Assembly (NCBI GenBank): GCA_964036045.1
Contig: OZ038381.1
Coordinates: 134,322,306 to 134,386,305 of the forward strand
Reading direction: 5' to 3'
Length of the DNA: 64,000 bases
Source: Eutreptiella sp. 'Long Island Sound 2002'
Lineage: Eukaryota; Euglenozoa; Euglenophyceae; Eutreptiales; Eutreptiaceae
Below are positions 21,301 to 32,000 of the stretch, piece after piece; the stretch's first letter is position 1, and each line of letters begins with the position of its first letter. The position numbers and the translations under genes are program-made. The notes under the pieces were generated by a model. That model ran no database searches. It was not told the DNA's origin and saw only the letters and a program-made list of their open reading frames with translations.

Positions 21301-23500
21301 AATGGGTCTGGAAGGAGGGATAAGAAGAGGTTGGGGTCACAGCGTGTGCCCTCGTCAACCGATAGGCCCAAATCACGCCTCGAAACATGAAACGCGGCGG
21401 ATATTGGACACGACAATGTCCCAACTGAATGAATCCCAACACAATGAAGGCACACATCGAGCTGTGCGACCCATCAAATCGCAGATATTTCCGAGTCTGC
21501 TCCGAGAATTTGATGCATGGAACTAGTTCATTGATCCACGTGGATCATGTAGTCATGTGGTTTACTCCTTTGCACTGTTGTGCTACGTCATTAGATTCGT
21601 AGTGACAAGACGAACAAACCTCTGCAAATGGTGTTTCCTGACACTTGGGTAGCTGTGGTACATGCACAAGTTGAAGTCTGCTTGCATCCGTGTTTTGGCT
21701 TCTGTGCTGGCCATTCTGTGTGCAAACTCCCTTCCCAGACTCGGTGCGACGTCAGCATCGACGTGGCACGCGTGTCCTCGGCTGTCACCGACAGGGAGAT
21801 GTCATAGCGGTCAGATGTATGTGGTCTGATCAATCATTCCACAAAAAACATTATTCATACACTCTCAAAACAAAGTGGCCCAGATTGTTTTGCGTGTCCG
21901 GGACTGATTCCAGCAGCATGGGACCAGTGGCGGGGGGCACATGGAGAGGGGCACATGGTGAGGGAGTTACAGGGATAGTCACCGGTGAGTTCATGCAATG
22001 CTGGCGGTGCCCTGAAAATTGGTCGTGGTCACTACGGCCAAGACACATGCAACAGTCTAACACGTCAAGTACACCACCTGCCAGGCCATTCAGGTTTCTC
22101 CATGGTACCAACTTCACACTGTCAACCTCACAAGCCCTCCCTTAAATAGATTGGCAGGTGATGGGGCTTTCTGACGGCGCTATGTTTGGCTGTTGGCTGT
22201 ATTTGGCTGTCCACTTGGTACCCTGCCCTGGCCCACAGGATTGGACCCAACCCTCACCTGTTGTGCACAGTCAGCGGGTTGGGACATCAAAGCAGATTTC
22301 GCTACTGGATCATTGCCCCCCCCTTGTTTCATTCACACCGTCGTTGTCATCAACACTGTACCTCTTTGATGAATTGGCCCCCCATGCATTTTTGTTTTGC
22401 CAAAAGTTGTGGTGGGGGGTTATTGAATCCTTCCGTTGTGCCACAGAACCCCAATGTGTGCAAATGCCCAAGTACACAGTCAGAATGCGATTGCTTGTTG
22501 TGTTCGCATCACGAAAATGCAGTGATTGAATGGGAAAGGTTGATGTGGGTTTGGCAGGCTCATATTTACTTTTGCTGCTTTTGCTGCAAATGAATGGTGT
22601 CATTGTGAAGCATGTCGGCAGCAGTTGACCGGAAATTGTGTGGTGCCTGACAACACCCAACAGGAAAGATATTCTGCCTCGGAGTGAGGCAGGGAGTGAG
22701 GGAGGGAGGGAGCGAGCGAGTGTGGCCCCCCCGTGCCTGCCTGCAATTAGCGTCTGTGCCCTTGGGCAGAGTATGGGCATGCATGCAGGCTTTGGGTGGT
22801 ATTGGCTGAGGTATCAAATGAATGCGCAAATTGTGCCGTAGTCGAATTTCACGGAGGTTGGGAAAAGGGTAAGCTAGTTCATCAAGAAATGAGCTTATCC
22901 CCTTCCTTTTTTTCGACGACCTGGAAGTGCCAGATCTACTGCAAATGCGTTTTGCCATGTGCCACTGCATTTCGACTTGGGCTCCATTGCACTCTCTTCA
23001 TTGGTTTTTTTTAAAGTTCGTTCCCATCCACCACCACCCCACCAAACACACACCCACAAGGCTTGCTCATGGGAACTAGGCGGTGGGAGGGATGGAGGGA
23101 GTGGCAAGGGCAAGTGGGGTGCATATGTGCGGGAGGGGGGTTTGCTTTTGCAAGGGCCATGGCGTTTTGTGGGCTGGCATTTGCCACTTCGTTCATCCGT
23201 TCGTTCGTTCGTACGAGGCCTTTTTTTCTTCCTGGTTTGGGAGGGTGGCTTGCCACATAACCACCATTGGTTGGCCCAAAATGCCATCAGTGAGCCAAAG
23301 TCTGTCAAACTGCGCACACTTGGCTCCCAACTTCCAGGTTTTGTGGCAATAGTTCTTAAGAATGACCATCATTCCCCCTCTGCCATAGTTTTGCCAATCA
23401 CCGCTAGCAAAGGGAAACCCGGTTCCAAACCAAACTCAGCACTGAACTGCGAAACGTGCATCAAAGGGATATTGTTTCCCTCCTGCTCCCTCCATTCTCG
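21301..23500. other. Gene-poor stretch
   Basis: No domain is recognised. A (GAGG)-rich patch lies at 22683-22725. Frames on both strands are short and inconsistent. Confidence 0.45.
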
Positions 23501-23509
23501 TCCTTTCAG

Positions 23510-23675
23510 ATACCAGTGGCACTGAGAACTTCACTGCGTGGTTTATACACAACATGACGACCTCCAGTGGCAATGAGAATTTCAGTGCCTGGTTCATCAA
23601 CAACACTACAACCTCCAGTGGTAATGAGAGTTTCAGTGCCTGGTTCGTACACAACACCACGAACCTCTCTGCAGG
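23510..23675 (+). CDS. Second sequon-repeat exon, three units
   Basis: An acceptor-like CTCGTCCTTTCAG (to about 23509) is followed by three units of the same 17-residue repeat (GTENFTAWFIHN, GNENFSAWFINN, GNESFSAWFVHN) and a possible donor at TGCAGGTGCAC near 23672. The flanks match those of the 18985 exon, so the two are paralogous. Confidence 0.5.
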
Positions 23676-23745
23676 TGCACTCCAATCGTCTGCCCTGTAC
23701 TGTACGCACAGTGGCAGGTGCTTCCAGCCCCGCATCCCCCCCCAC

Positions 23746-23772
23746 CACACACACACACACACACACACACAC
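23746..23772. repeat. (CA)n microsatellite
   Basis: An uninterrupted CA run. Confidence 0.9.
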
Positions 23773-23854
23773 TGTGGGTGCCAGAGCCGCCTGCATTTCC
23801 TCCCTGGAGATGCACTGGTCAGTGGCTCGCTGCGGGTGGCATGAGGGGTCTGTA

Positions 23855-24020
23855 GTAAAACCTAGTAAAAAAAAGTTTTTTGAAAAAAAATTTCACTAGG
23901 TAACAGTTTACTAGGTTCACTAGTTTTTTACTAGGTATCGGGAACCTAGTAAAGAAAGTTTTTTACTAGCTTTCAGAACCCAGTAAAAATTTTTTTTTTC
24001 TTACTAGGTTTCAGAACCTC
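23855..24020. repeat. Cluster of CTAGTAAA / TTTACTAG inverted repeats
   Basis: ACCTAGTAAA and its complement TTTACTAGGT occur at least six times in alternating orientation, separated by A/T runs. The segment can fold into several hairpins and may be a small foldback element. No gene is present. Confidence 0.7.
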
Positions 24021-24219
24021 CAAAAACAAAAGAAGTAGGCTTTAGAACTTTCGGGCCTCTTGTTGGCCACTTCTGATCTTGTCCCCCGCTCTGAGGGGCT
24101 TTTTTCTACTGGCCTGGTGAGGCAGGGTGGTCCTTTAGGACCAATATTTTTTTTTTTGTTAAGGACCGCCATTAAGGACCCCCACTATGGGATTTTTTCC
24201 AGGAGCCCGGCGCGGGCCA

Positions 24220-24605
24220 CTTTTGTTTCCCTCCCCTTTTGTAGTGGACCCCCGAGAACGCAGGGGTGACGTAGCACTTCCGCCCTCTTTTGGGCCCCTG
24301 AGAACGTAGGGGTGAGGCAGCCCATTCTGATTTTGTTCCCCTATGTTGAGGATCCCCGAGAATGCAGGGGTGATGTAGCATTTCCACCCTCTTTTGGGCC
24401 ACCGAGAGGCAGCCACTTCTGATTTTGTTCCCCTTTGTTGGGGATCCCCGAGAATCCAATTTTGCCTCCGACTTTCTTTCCTTTTTTTTTTTGACTCCCA
24501 CGCTTTGTCGCGTGGCCCCTTGAGTTGGGGTTAGGGACTCACAATCCACGCTTTTTTGCGTGGCCCCTCGAGTTGGGTTTAGGGACTCGCAATCCACGGC
24601 TGGGA
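24220..24605. repeat. Degenerate ~100-bp and ~54-bp tandem repeats
   Basis: CCCGAGAANGCAGGGGTGA recurs near 24250 and 24354, with a related CCTGAGAACGTAGGGGTGA near 24296. Two ~54-bp copies with GCGTGGCCCCT and GAGTTGG follow at about 24490-24600. Confidence 0.6.
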
Positions 24606-24639
24606 ATTTTGCTTGAACTAGTCAGGGACACAGGGGCCT

Positions 24640-25920
24640 GGGAAGGGGGGCAAGGGAGGACGAGGGAGAACGAGCACACAAGGGGCAGGGCTGGGCCAGG
24701 GAGCGGGAGCAGAGAGGGGGAGCAGGGAGGGAGGGTTGCCTCGCGAATTGCTCCGCACCGTGCTCGCGCTGGCCGGAGGGCGGAGGTAAGGAAGTGGAGG
24801 CGAGAGAACAGAAGCATGCTAAACACGGACCTTATGTACGGCTAGAGTGAGCGGACCGGGGGCAAGAGCGACGAGGGTGCCCCGCGACCGAGCTGACCGC
24901 CTGCGGCGAGCGGGGGCCCTGGACGTGCCGCGGCCGCTAGGCAGCCTGCCCCTGGAGGTATCGTGTGTGGTACAAAGTGCGTGCCACTTACCTGGAGCTT
25001 AGGACACCAGGGGGCAGCAAGGGAGAGAGGGAGTGGGAGGGTTGCCTCCCGCATTGCTCTGCACAGTGCACGCCGAGGGGCTAGAGGGAGGAAGGAGACA
25101 GAGAGACAGGAGGCCAGAGACCCTGCAACCAGGGACGAGGGGCAGGGCAAGGTAAGAGAGGGCGAGCAGACAGGGGGCAGGACAGGGCCAGGGGGCCGGG
25201 GCCGAGAGGGGGGCAGAGAGGGAGCGCTGCCTCGCGAATTGCTCCGCACCGTGCTCGCGATGGCCGGAGGGCAGTGGGTCAGCGAAGGCAAGGTGAGAGA
25301 GGGCGAGCAGACAGGGGGCAGGACAGGGCCAGGGGCCGGGGCAGAGAGGGGGACAGAGAGGGAGCGCTGCCTCGCGAATTGCTCCGCACCGTGCTCGCGC
25401 TAGCCGGAGGGCAGAGGGTCAGAGATGGCAGGGCAGGGAAGGGGGCGTGCTGCTCGCGGGCCAGCGTGTGCGCATTGTATGCCACGGCGGCTTGAAAGAG
25501 CGATCATGGGACAGGGGCAACGTGGTGCCCCACAACCGAGCGAGACGCCCGCAGCACGCGGGGGCACTGGGCAAGGCGGGGCGCCGCGGCGTGCTGCCAC
25601 AAGGCAGCCCGCCCCCAAAAGTGCAGTGTGCTGCGTGCCTGCGTAGTGTCATGCAACGAGGGCCGGCAAGGACGAGGGAAGAGGGCACGGGCAGGGCGAA
25701 AGAGGTAGGACACTTAGGAGGTGAGCGAAGGCCGGACAGCCGGAGCAGAGAGAGGGAGCGACGAGGGAGACAGAAGAGGGGTTGCGATTTGCTCTGCACC
25801 ATGCGCGCACAGAGGGCGAGGGAGGGAGCAGAGGGGGCAGGGTAGGGGATAGTTGCCATGCGTCGTGCCGTGCGCCGTGCGCGCCCTGAAACCGACTCTG
25901 ACCTCATTCACAGATTGATG
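24640..25920. repeat. GA-rich region with a 141-bp tandem duplication
   Basis: GCAAGGTNAGAGAGGGCGAG occurs near 25147 and 25288. Both copies run through TGCCTCGCGAATTGCTCCGC, which is also present near 24740. Frames are low-complexity Arg/Gly products. No gene is recognised. Confidence 0.6.
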
Positions 25921-26657
25921 CATGTGTCATGTCACGTCAACCAAGCCTGGCGCCGGAGGCAAGAAGTAGCACGGGGGGGAGGGCACCTGCGGCGCCATCC
26001 GCAGGGCCTCCCGTGCGGTGACCCAACCTGTGGCGCAGAGGGGACACGCGCCAGTGGCGCCATCCACTGGACCCCCCCGCGCCTGTTGCAGTTATTGTGG
26101 CGCAGAGGGGACGGACACCAGCGGCGCCATCCGGTGGGCCCCCTGCGGCAGCGATTTTGCAGATTAACTAGATGCCCATGGGATGCCACAAATGAATCCC
26201 CCGCCCGTCTCCCCGCGTCTCTGCCATAGGACCTCAGGGGCCTCCATTGCGCTCGGGGGTGGCAGAGGCCCGGGGGACGAGAGCGCCCGGCCGCTTTGTA
26301 GCCGCCACTTCCAGCGGACTGATACCACGGCACCGGTATCAGGCCGCTCGGAAGTGGATACACAGGCACCAGGGAGAGGATGGGCAGTCGGCCCCCCCCG
26401 GGCTGTTGGGTGCCGAAACAGGGGCCCTCCCCTCGACCAGGGCGGCGGACGGCGCAAGAAGCCTTCGAGGCGTACGGTAAGTCCTCCCCGCTGCCCGCAC
26501 TTCCTCATCATCCGTTTCCACCCGGGTACGTACCTCCTCCAGTAAGTATGGGCACAGGAGGGAGCAGGCACGGGACACTGAGCACCTTGCGGAGACGTGG
26601 CGACTACCGCCAAGGGGCAACAGCGGCTGGAGATCCTGGAGCGGAGCCTATACCATG
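25921..26657. other. GC-rich DNA without a recognised gene
   Basis: It contains a repeated GGCGCCATCC element (25990, 26052, 26121). Open frames on both strands have repeat-like composition only. Confidence 0.45.
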
Positions 26658-28400
26658 GAGAAGGGCGGGAAGGCCCAAAGGAGAAACCCCCCCCCCCGCT
26701 GCAGCCAAGTGCCTCACCTAGTGCTTGCGCGTGCTTGTGTCGTGCCTGCGACATGCGTGCTACGAAGGGACGACAACAAGGGCGCCCCCCCCCCTCCCCC
26801 CCACACACCTCCGCCCCCCCGGGGGTGCGAACGCAGGGTAGGAGGGGCGACGACGGGAGCCACACGGCAAGCCCCCCCCCCCCTGCAGAGGGACAAGTGC
26901 CGCGCCTCGTGCCTGCGCCTTGCTTGCGTCGTGCCTGCGACGTGCGTGCTACGCAGGGAAGATGACAAGGGCGCCCCCCCCCCCCCCACACACCTCCGCC
27001 CCCCCAAGGGTGGGGGATGCAGGTAGGGGGGGCGGAAAGCGCTTCCCCCCCCCCCCCCCCCGAGGACAAAGCGGCAGGGTGGGGAGGCAGCGGAGAGAGG
27101 GTGCGGGACTGACCACACGACCGTGCCCGTAGGAAGCACGCGCAGTGCAAGCCCCAACGGGGGGGGCACCGGGGGTGCGAACGCAGGGTAGGAAGGGCGA
27201 CAACGGGAGCCACACGGCAAGCCCCCCCCCCCTGCAGAGGGACAAGTGCCGCGCCTCGTGCCTGCGCCGTGCTTGCGACGTGCTTACGCCAGAGGACGGA
27301 CAGCGAGGACGCCCCCCCCCCCCCACCCCCTACTCCCCCACCCACCCCGGAAAGGGGCGAGGACAGCGAGGAGACGGCGAGGGGACATGGGGGGGGGCAG
27401 AGGACAGACCGACACGCCGGGAGGAGAGACGGGCGGCGGGCGGTGGAGGAAAAAAAAAACAAAGCAAACCAACGCACCGGGGAAAGAAAGCGGGGAGGCA
27501 GGGACCAACACCGCAGCGTACGGGGGGGGGGCGGGGTGACATGAGCCCGCAAGAGACGCTGGTGAGGTACCCGACCTCAGGGGTTAGGGGGCCCCAAAGG
27601 AGAAACCCCCCCCCCCCACTGCAGCCAAGTGCCTCACCCCGTGCTTGCGTCGTGCTTGCGTAGTGCCTGCGACATGCGTGCTGCAGAGGGAGGACGACAA
27701 GGGCGCCCCCCCCCCCCCAACACCACCGCCCCCCCGAGGGTGGGGGATGAAGGTAGGGGGGGGCGGAAAGCGGAACCCCCCCCCGAGGACAAAGCGGCAG
27801 GGTGGGGAGGCAGCGGAGAGAGGGTGCGGGACGGACCACACGACCGTGCCCGAAGGGAGCACGCGCCGTGCAAGCCCCAACGGGGGGACCGCCGGGGGGT
27901 GCGACCGCAGGGTAGGAAGGGCGACGACGGGAGCCACACGGCAAGACCCCCCCCCCCCTGCAGAGGGACAAGTGCCGCGCCTCGTGCCTGCACCGTGCTC
28001 GCGAAGTGCTTACGCCAGAGGACAGACAGCGAGGACGCCCCCCACCCCCCCCACCCCCTTCTCCCCCACCCACCCAGGAAAGGGGCGAGGATAGCGAGGA
28101 GACGGCGGGGGGACATGGGGGGTGGCAGAGGACAGACCGAAACGCCGTGGGGAGAGACGAGTGGCGAGCGGTGGAGATGCAAAAAAAAAAAACAAAGCAA
28201 ACCAACGCGCCAGAGCAGGGACAAACAGCAGAGACAGACGGGACACGGCAGGAACCAGGAAGCGGGGCAAGGGGCGCGGGAAAGGGGGACACCCCTGGGG
28301 AAGAAAGCTGGGAGGCAGGGACCAACACCGCAGCGAATGGGGGGGGCTGGGGTGACAAGAGCCCGCAAGAGACGTTGGTGAGGTACCCGACCTCAGGGTT
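26658..28400. repeat. Two large tandem monomers upstream of the LINE
   Basis: The segment at 26658-27590 is repeated, with indels, at 27592-28400. Matching landmarks include CCAAAGGAGAAACCC (26675 and 27594), GGGTGCGAACGCAGGGTAGG-type sequence (27172 and 27897) and AAACAAAGCAAACCAACGC (27458 and 28191). Poly-C runs of 10-17 bases recur. The second copy has about 90 extra bases near 28210-28300. Position and structure resemble the monomeric 5' regions of some LINEs; that link is inferred. Confidence 0.6.
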
Positions 28401-29072
28401 TTGGCGCCCCCCCCGGTGTCCGTATCGGCCCCACCTGAGCGCAGGCAATAAGGTGGGTTACGCCCGGGACCGTTGGCCAGCGGCCCAAGGTGGCACCGGC
28501 CTGGGGGGGTGGCCAATGGGCCTGACCAGGAGCGCTCCTCACGGCACGTACTGCGGTTCGTGTCCTGTGAGGGGCTGCGGGTAGGGCACACCGTCCATCG
28601 GGGTAGGCAAGAGACGCGCCTATCCCGCAAGGACTCCCCTGAGACCCATAGTGTACCCGACCCCGGTGTGGGGAAGGGCCGACGTACCTGGTTACGACGC
28701 AGGTCCATTTGTACGGAACGGGTACAAATGGACAGCCCGTACAACAGAGTTACACCCTGACGGGGAGTGCATGCATCGGCCCCCCCGTGGGGAAACTCCC
28801 GGAGAGAGGGACCCGAGCCAGCGTCGGGCGCCGCCCCCCCCAACCCTGCCTGGCAACACACCCACCAACTACCGGGTAGAACCAAGGAGCACACCTAGGG
28901 GGCGAAACCGGGGGCAAAGGAGCACGAAAGGGAAGGGGGGGGGGCGCGCATGAGGGGTGGGCAACTGTGTCGTGCGAAGTGTCGTGCATCATAAGGCCAG
29001 CAGCGAGCGGGACGGGCCACAGAGTCCACCCGTTCTCCCATGTCCATAGCTCACACAACCTTCGTTAGCTAA
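28401..29072. other. Presumed LINE 5' leader
   Basis: GC-rich DNA between the monomer array and the ORF1 ATG, with a G run at 28935-28944 and a short inverted repeat near 28700-28735 (CCATTTGTACGG / GGTACAAATGG). No separate gene is seen. Confidence 0.4.
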
Positions 29073-32000
29073 ATGTCGCTATTTGTCCCCACCAATCCCG
29101 CGGAGTTGTCGGCCTTCCGGCGACGTGCCCGGCGCTTGGTAGACACGGTGTCTGATGTCGTCAGACACGGGCCGCACACGTATGCGGCGTTCCAGGCGCG
29201 CGTGGACGCGGACCGTCCGGCCAGGGACAACGGATGGGACCACTTCGTCGACGTCTGCTTGCGGCAGACGTTGGCCCGCGATCCCCACCCGTACAATGCG
29301 CCTGATGTTCAGGCGCGGTTCGCAGCGGGCACGGTGCCGTTCGGGGTGCACCTGCTCAACCGACTACTCCGACGTCTACAAGATCTCGGGCAGCTCGAGG
29401 ACGCGTAGCGCGGGCAGCCCCCAGTGGGACCGGCGGGGTGGCAGGGGTATGCGGCGCCAGGTGCGTTTCCGATGCCGCCGCCCCCGGGCCTCGGACCCCT
29501 GCCCTTCCCGCCTTTTGGGGCTCACCACCACCACCAACTCCATCTCCATCACCTACATCATCACCCCGTCGGGTTCCCCATGATGCAGCATCACTTCCCA
29601 CACCAACACGTACACCCGGCTGTGCCACAGCTCCCCGTCCAACTCCACCATCACCATCACCCGGCGGCTGTGCCACAGCACCCCGTCCACCTTCACCATC
29701 ACCATCACCATCACCGTCCGCACCAGCATGTGGTGTACCCGCATCCCCTGCCCCAGCAGCACCCTCGGCCGCCTCAGCACGCGGTACCGGTGCCGGTACC
29801 GGTACCGGTGCCTGCGCCGGGGCGGGGCGCCCAGCAGCGGGGGGTGTCGCAAGGGGAGGCACGTGGCGTGCCCCCAGGCGAGGCGGGGAGAATGGGGGCG
29901 CCATCGGCTGCGCCACCCCTGGCGGTGCCCCAGCCGGGGCATACCGCGGCGGGGTCTCCACCTCGGATGGTCCCGGTGCCGGATCCAGCCGTGCCGCGCG
30001 GGGCCCCGCCCGTGGTGCCGACGGGGCCTGAGCCGGTGGTGCCGGGTGGGGGTTCACCCCCGACGCATGGGGTGCAGGGCGCAGCCCCCATGGGGAGGCC
30101 TACGGCGGGGGAACAGGCGGGGGATGCGGCGCAGGAGGCGGCGGCGGCCAGCCCGCGAGACATCAGCGAGCTTCTCGCGCAGGCCTTGGACGCGTACCGG
30201 CGGACAGCCGCGGGGGGCGATGGAGCCGCGCCGGGGGCGCCGGGGAAGGGGGCTGACGCCGGCGAGCTGATCGGCAGGCGCTCGCGGCTGTCGCCCCGAG
30301 GGCAGAAGGGGCCAAGGAGAGGCCGTCGGAGGTGGTTGCTTCGGGGGGACAGAACGCGGGGCGAGGTGTGCCGGAGGCGCAGGCACCGGCGGAGGGCAGC
30401 GGGTCCGTGGAGCCCAGTGGGAGGCGTGCCAAGGGGGAAGGAGTGGAGGACTGGATGTGGGAGTGGCGGGAGTGGCGCCAGGTGGCGCCCGGTGAGCCGT
30501 GTCCGGCGGGGCTGGCGTACAGCATGGACCTCCATGCGGGCACCAGCTGGGCCCGGCTGCCCGACAACCTGCGGGCACGGCTGGACGCGGCGGAGGCGGC
30601 AAGGGGCGGAGGCGCTGACGAGCGGCCTCTGGCGCTATTCCCGCCGCGACCGGACACGCCGCCGGTGGTGGTTGCGGCTGGGGAAAGGGCGGAGGAAGAG
30701 CAGGAGGCGGCGGAAGTGGAGGACAAAGAGGCGTACGGGCCCGGTGAGTCGGCGCTGGCCCTCATGTATGAGGACGACGCCGGGCCCGACGTCTACGCCG
30801 GCATGGACGTGGACCCGGCCAACGCGCCGCTGTGGCCCATGCCCAGTGCGGTGCCGCCCCCCCCCCCCTTGGGGGGCTGTGAGCAGCGGCACTGCAGGTA
30901 CCATGCGGCCGAGGGTGGCCACAGGCACCGCCTCATGGGTACGGGGCAGCGGGAGGCAGGGATGCTGGCGAGCGCCCTGGAGCGCTGCGAGATCCAGCGC
31001 CCAGGGCAGGTCGCCCGGGAGAGGGCCCTGGTGGCCGCGTCCCCAGACGACAGCCAGGTCCGCTGTGTCCAGCTGGGGGACGCGGCGGTCCTGGGTCACC
31101 ACCCCGGTGATGTCCGGGCAGCCGAGCCCCAGGAAGGCCTCCCCCTGTCGGTGCGCCTGTCCGTGGGACGCCTGCTGGACGAGGCAGGGCTGGAGGACGT
31201 GCGGCCGGACGAAGGCCTGTACGTGGCCTTGTGGCGAGGTGGGGCTGACGCTTGGCGTCGCGAGCAGACCGGGGGCCCCTCACGCCCCAGGCGCTAGGAT
31301 CCCATGCGCTCCTGGTGGCGGTGCACCCCGAGGGTGCAGAGGTCGTGTTCGGCGCGGACTGCCTGCTGCTGGCCGGGGATGGAGTGGTCCTCGTCCCCAT
31401 CTCCAGCAGCTACCGCCTTGAGAGCCGCGGCGGTGGCCTCAAGCTGCTGGTGGTGGTGGGCACGTGCCTCGACGAGAGCGCCGCCCCCCAGGGGTCCGAA
31501 CACGCGGTCCCGGTGGGGAGTGATGAGGAGGCAGGCCGCGACGGTGACGAGGTGGGGCAGGAGCAGCCCACGGGGGAGGAGCAGCAGCAGAGTCAGCCGG
31601 AGGTGGCCGGGGAGGAGGTGGACGTGCAAGCCATTGTGGCGGCGCCCCTGACGAGGTTCACGGCTGCAGCGAGCCCGCCGCCGACGACGGAGGCACTGGA
31701 GAAGGAGGACCAACGCAGGAGGAGTGCAGAGGCGCAGGTCGCCATGGAGCGCGACGAGCAGCCGGAGTTCATGGGGACGCGGGAAGCGCCGCGTGAGGTG
31801 GGCCCACGGGGGCTGGGAGTGGCGGACAAGGCTGGGCCGAAAACGGGGGAGGTGGAAACCTGCAGGCACTGGGCCAAGGGGTGGTGCATGCGGGCAGATG
31901 CCTGCCGGTTCGCCCACCCCCAGCCGCCGGTGCCGCGGGGAGTACCCCAGGAATTGCTCCTGATCCTCCAGGCCATGGCCCGTGTGGGGGCCCTCAGCCT

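Noticed and set aside
26164-28894. Long Cys/Pro/Arg-rich frames on both strands of the poly-C region
   Set aside because: They follow from GC-rich tandem repeats, lack domains and are open on both strands.
29356-30057. Minus-strand Pro/Ala-rich frame opposite the His-rich tract
   Set aside because: It is the shadow of the GC-rich plus-strand ORF1, whose frame fits an ATG start and downstream domains.
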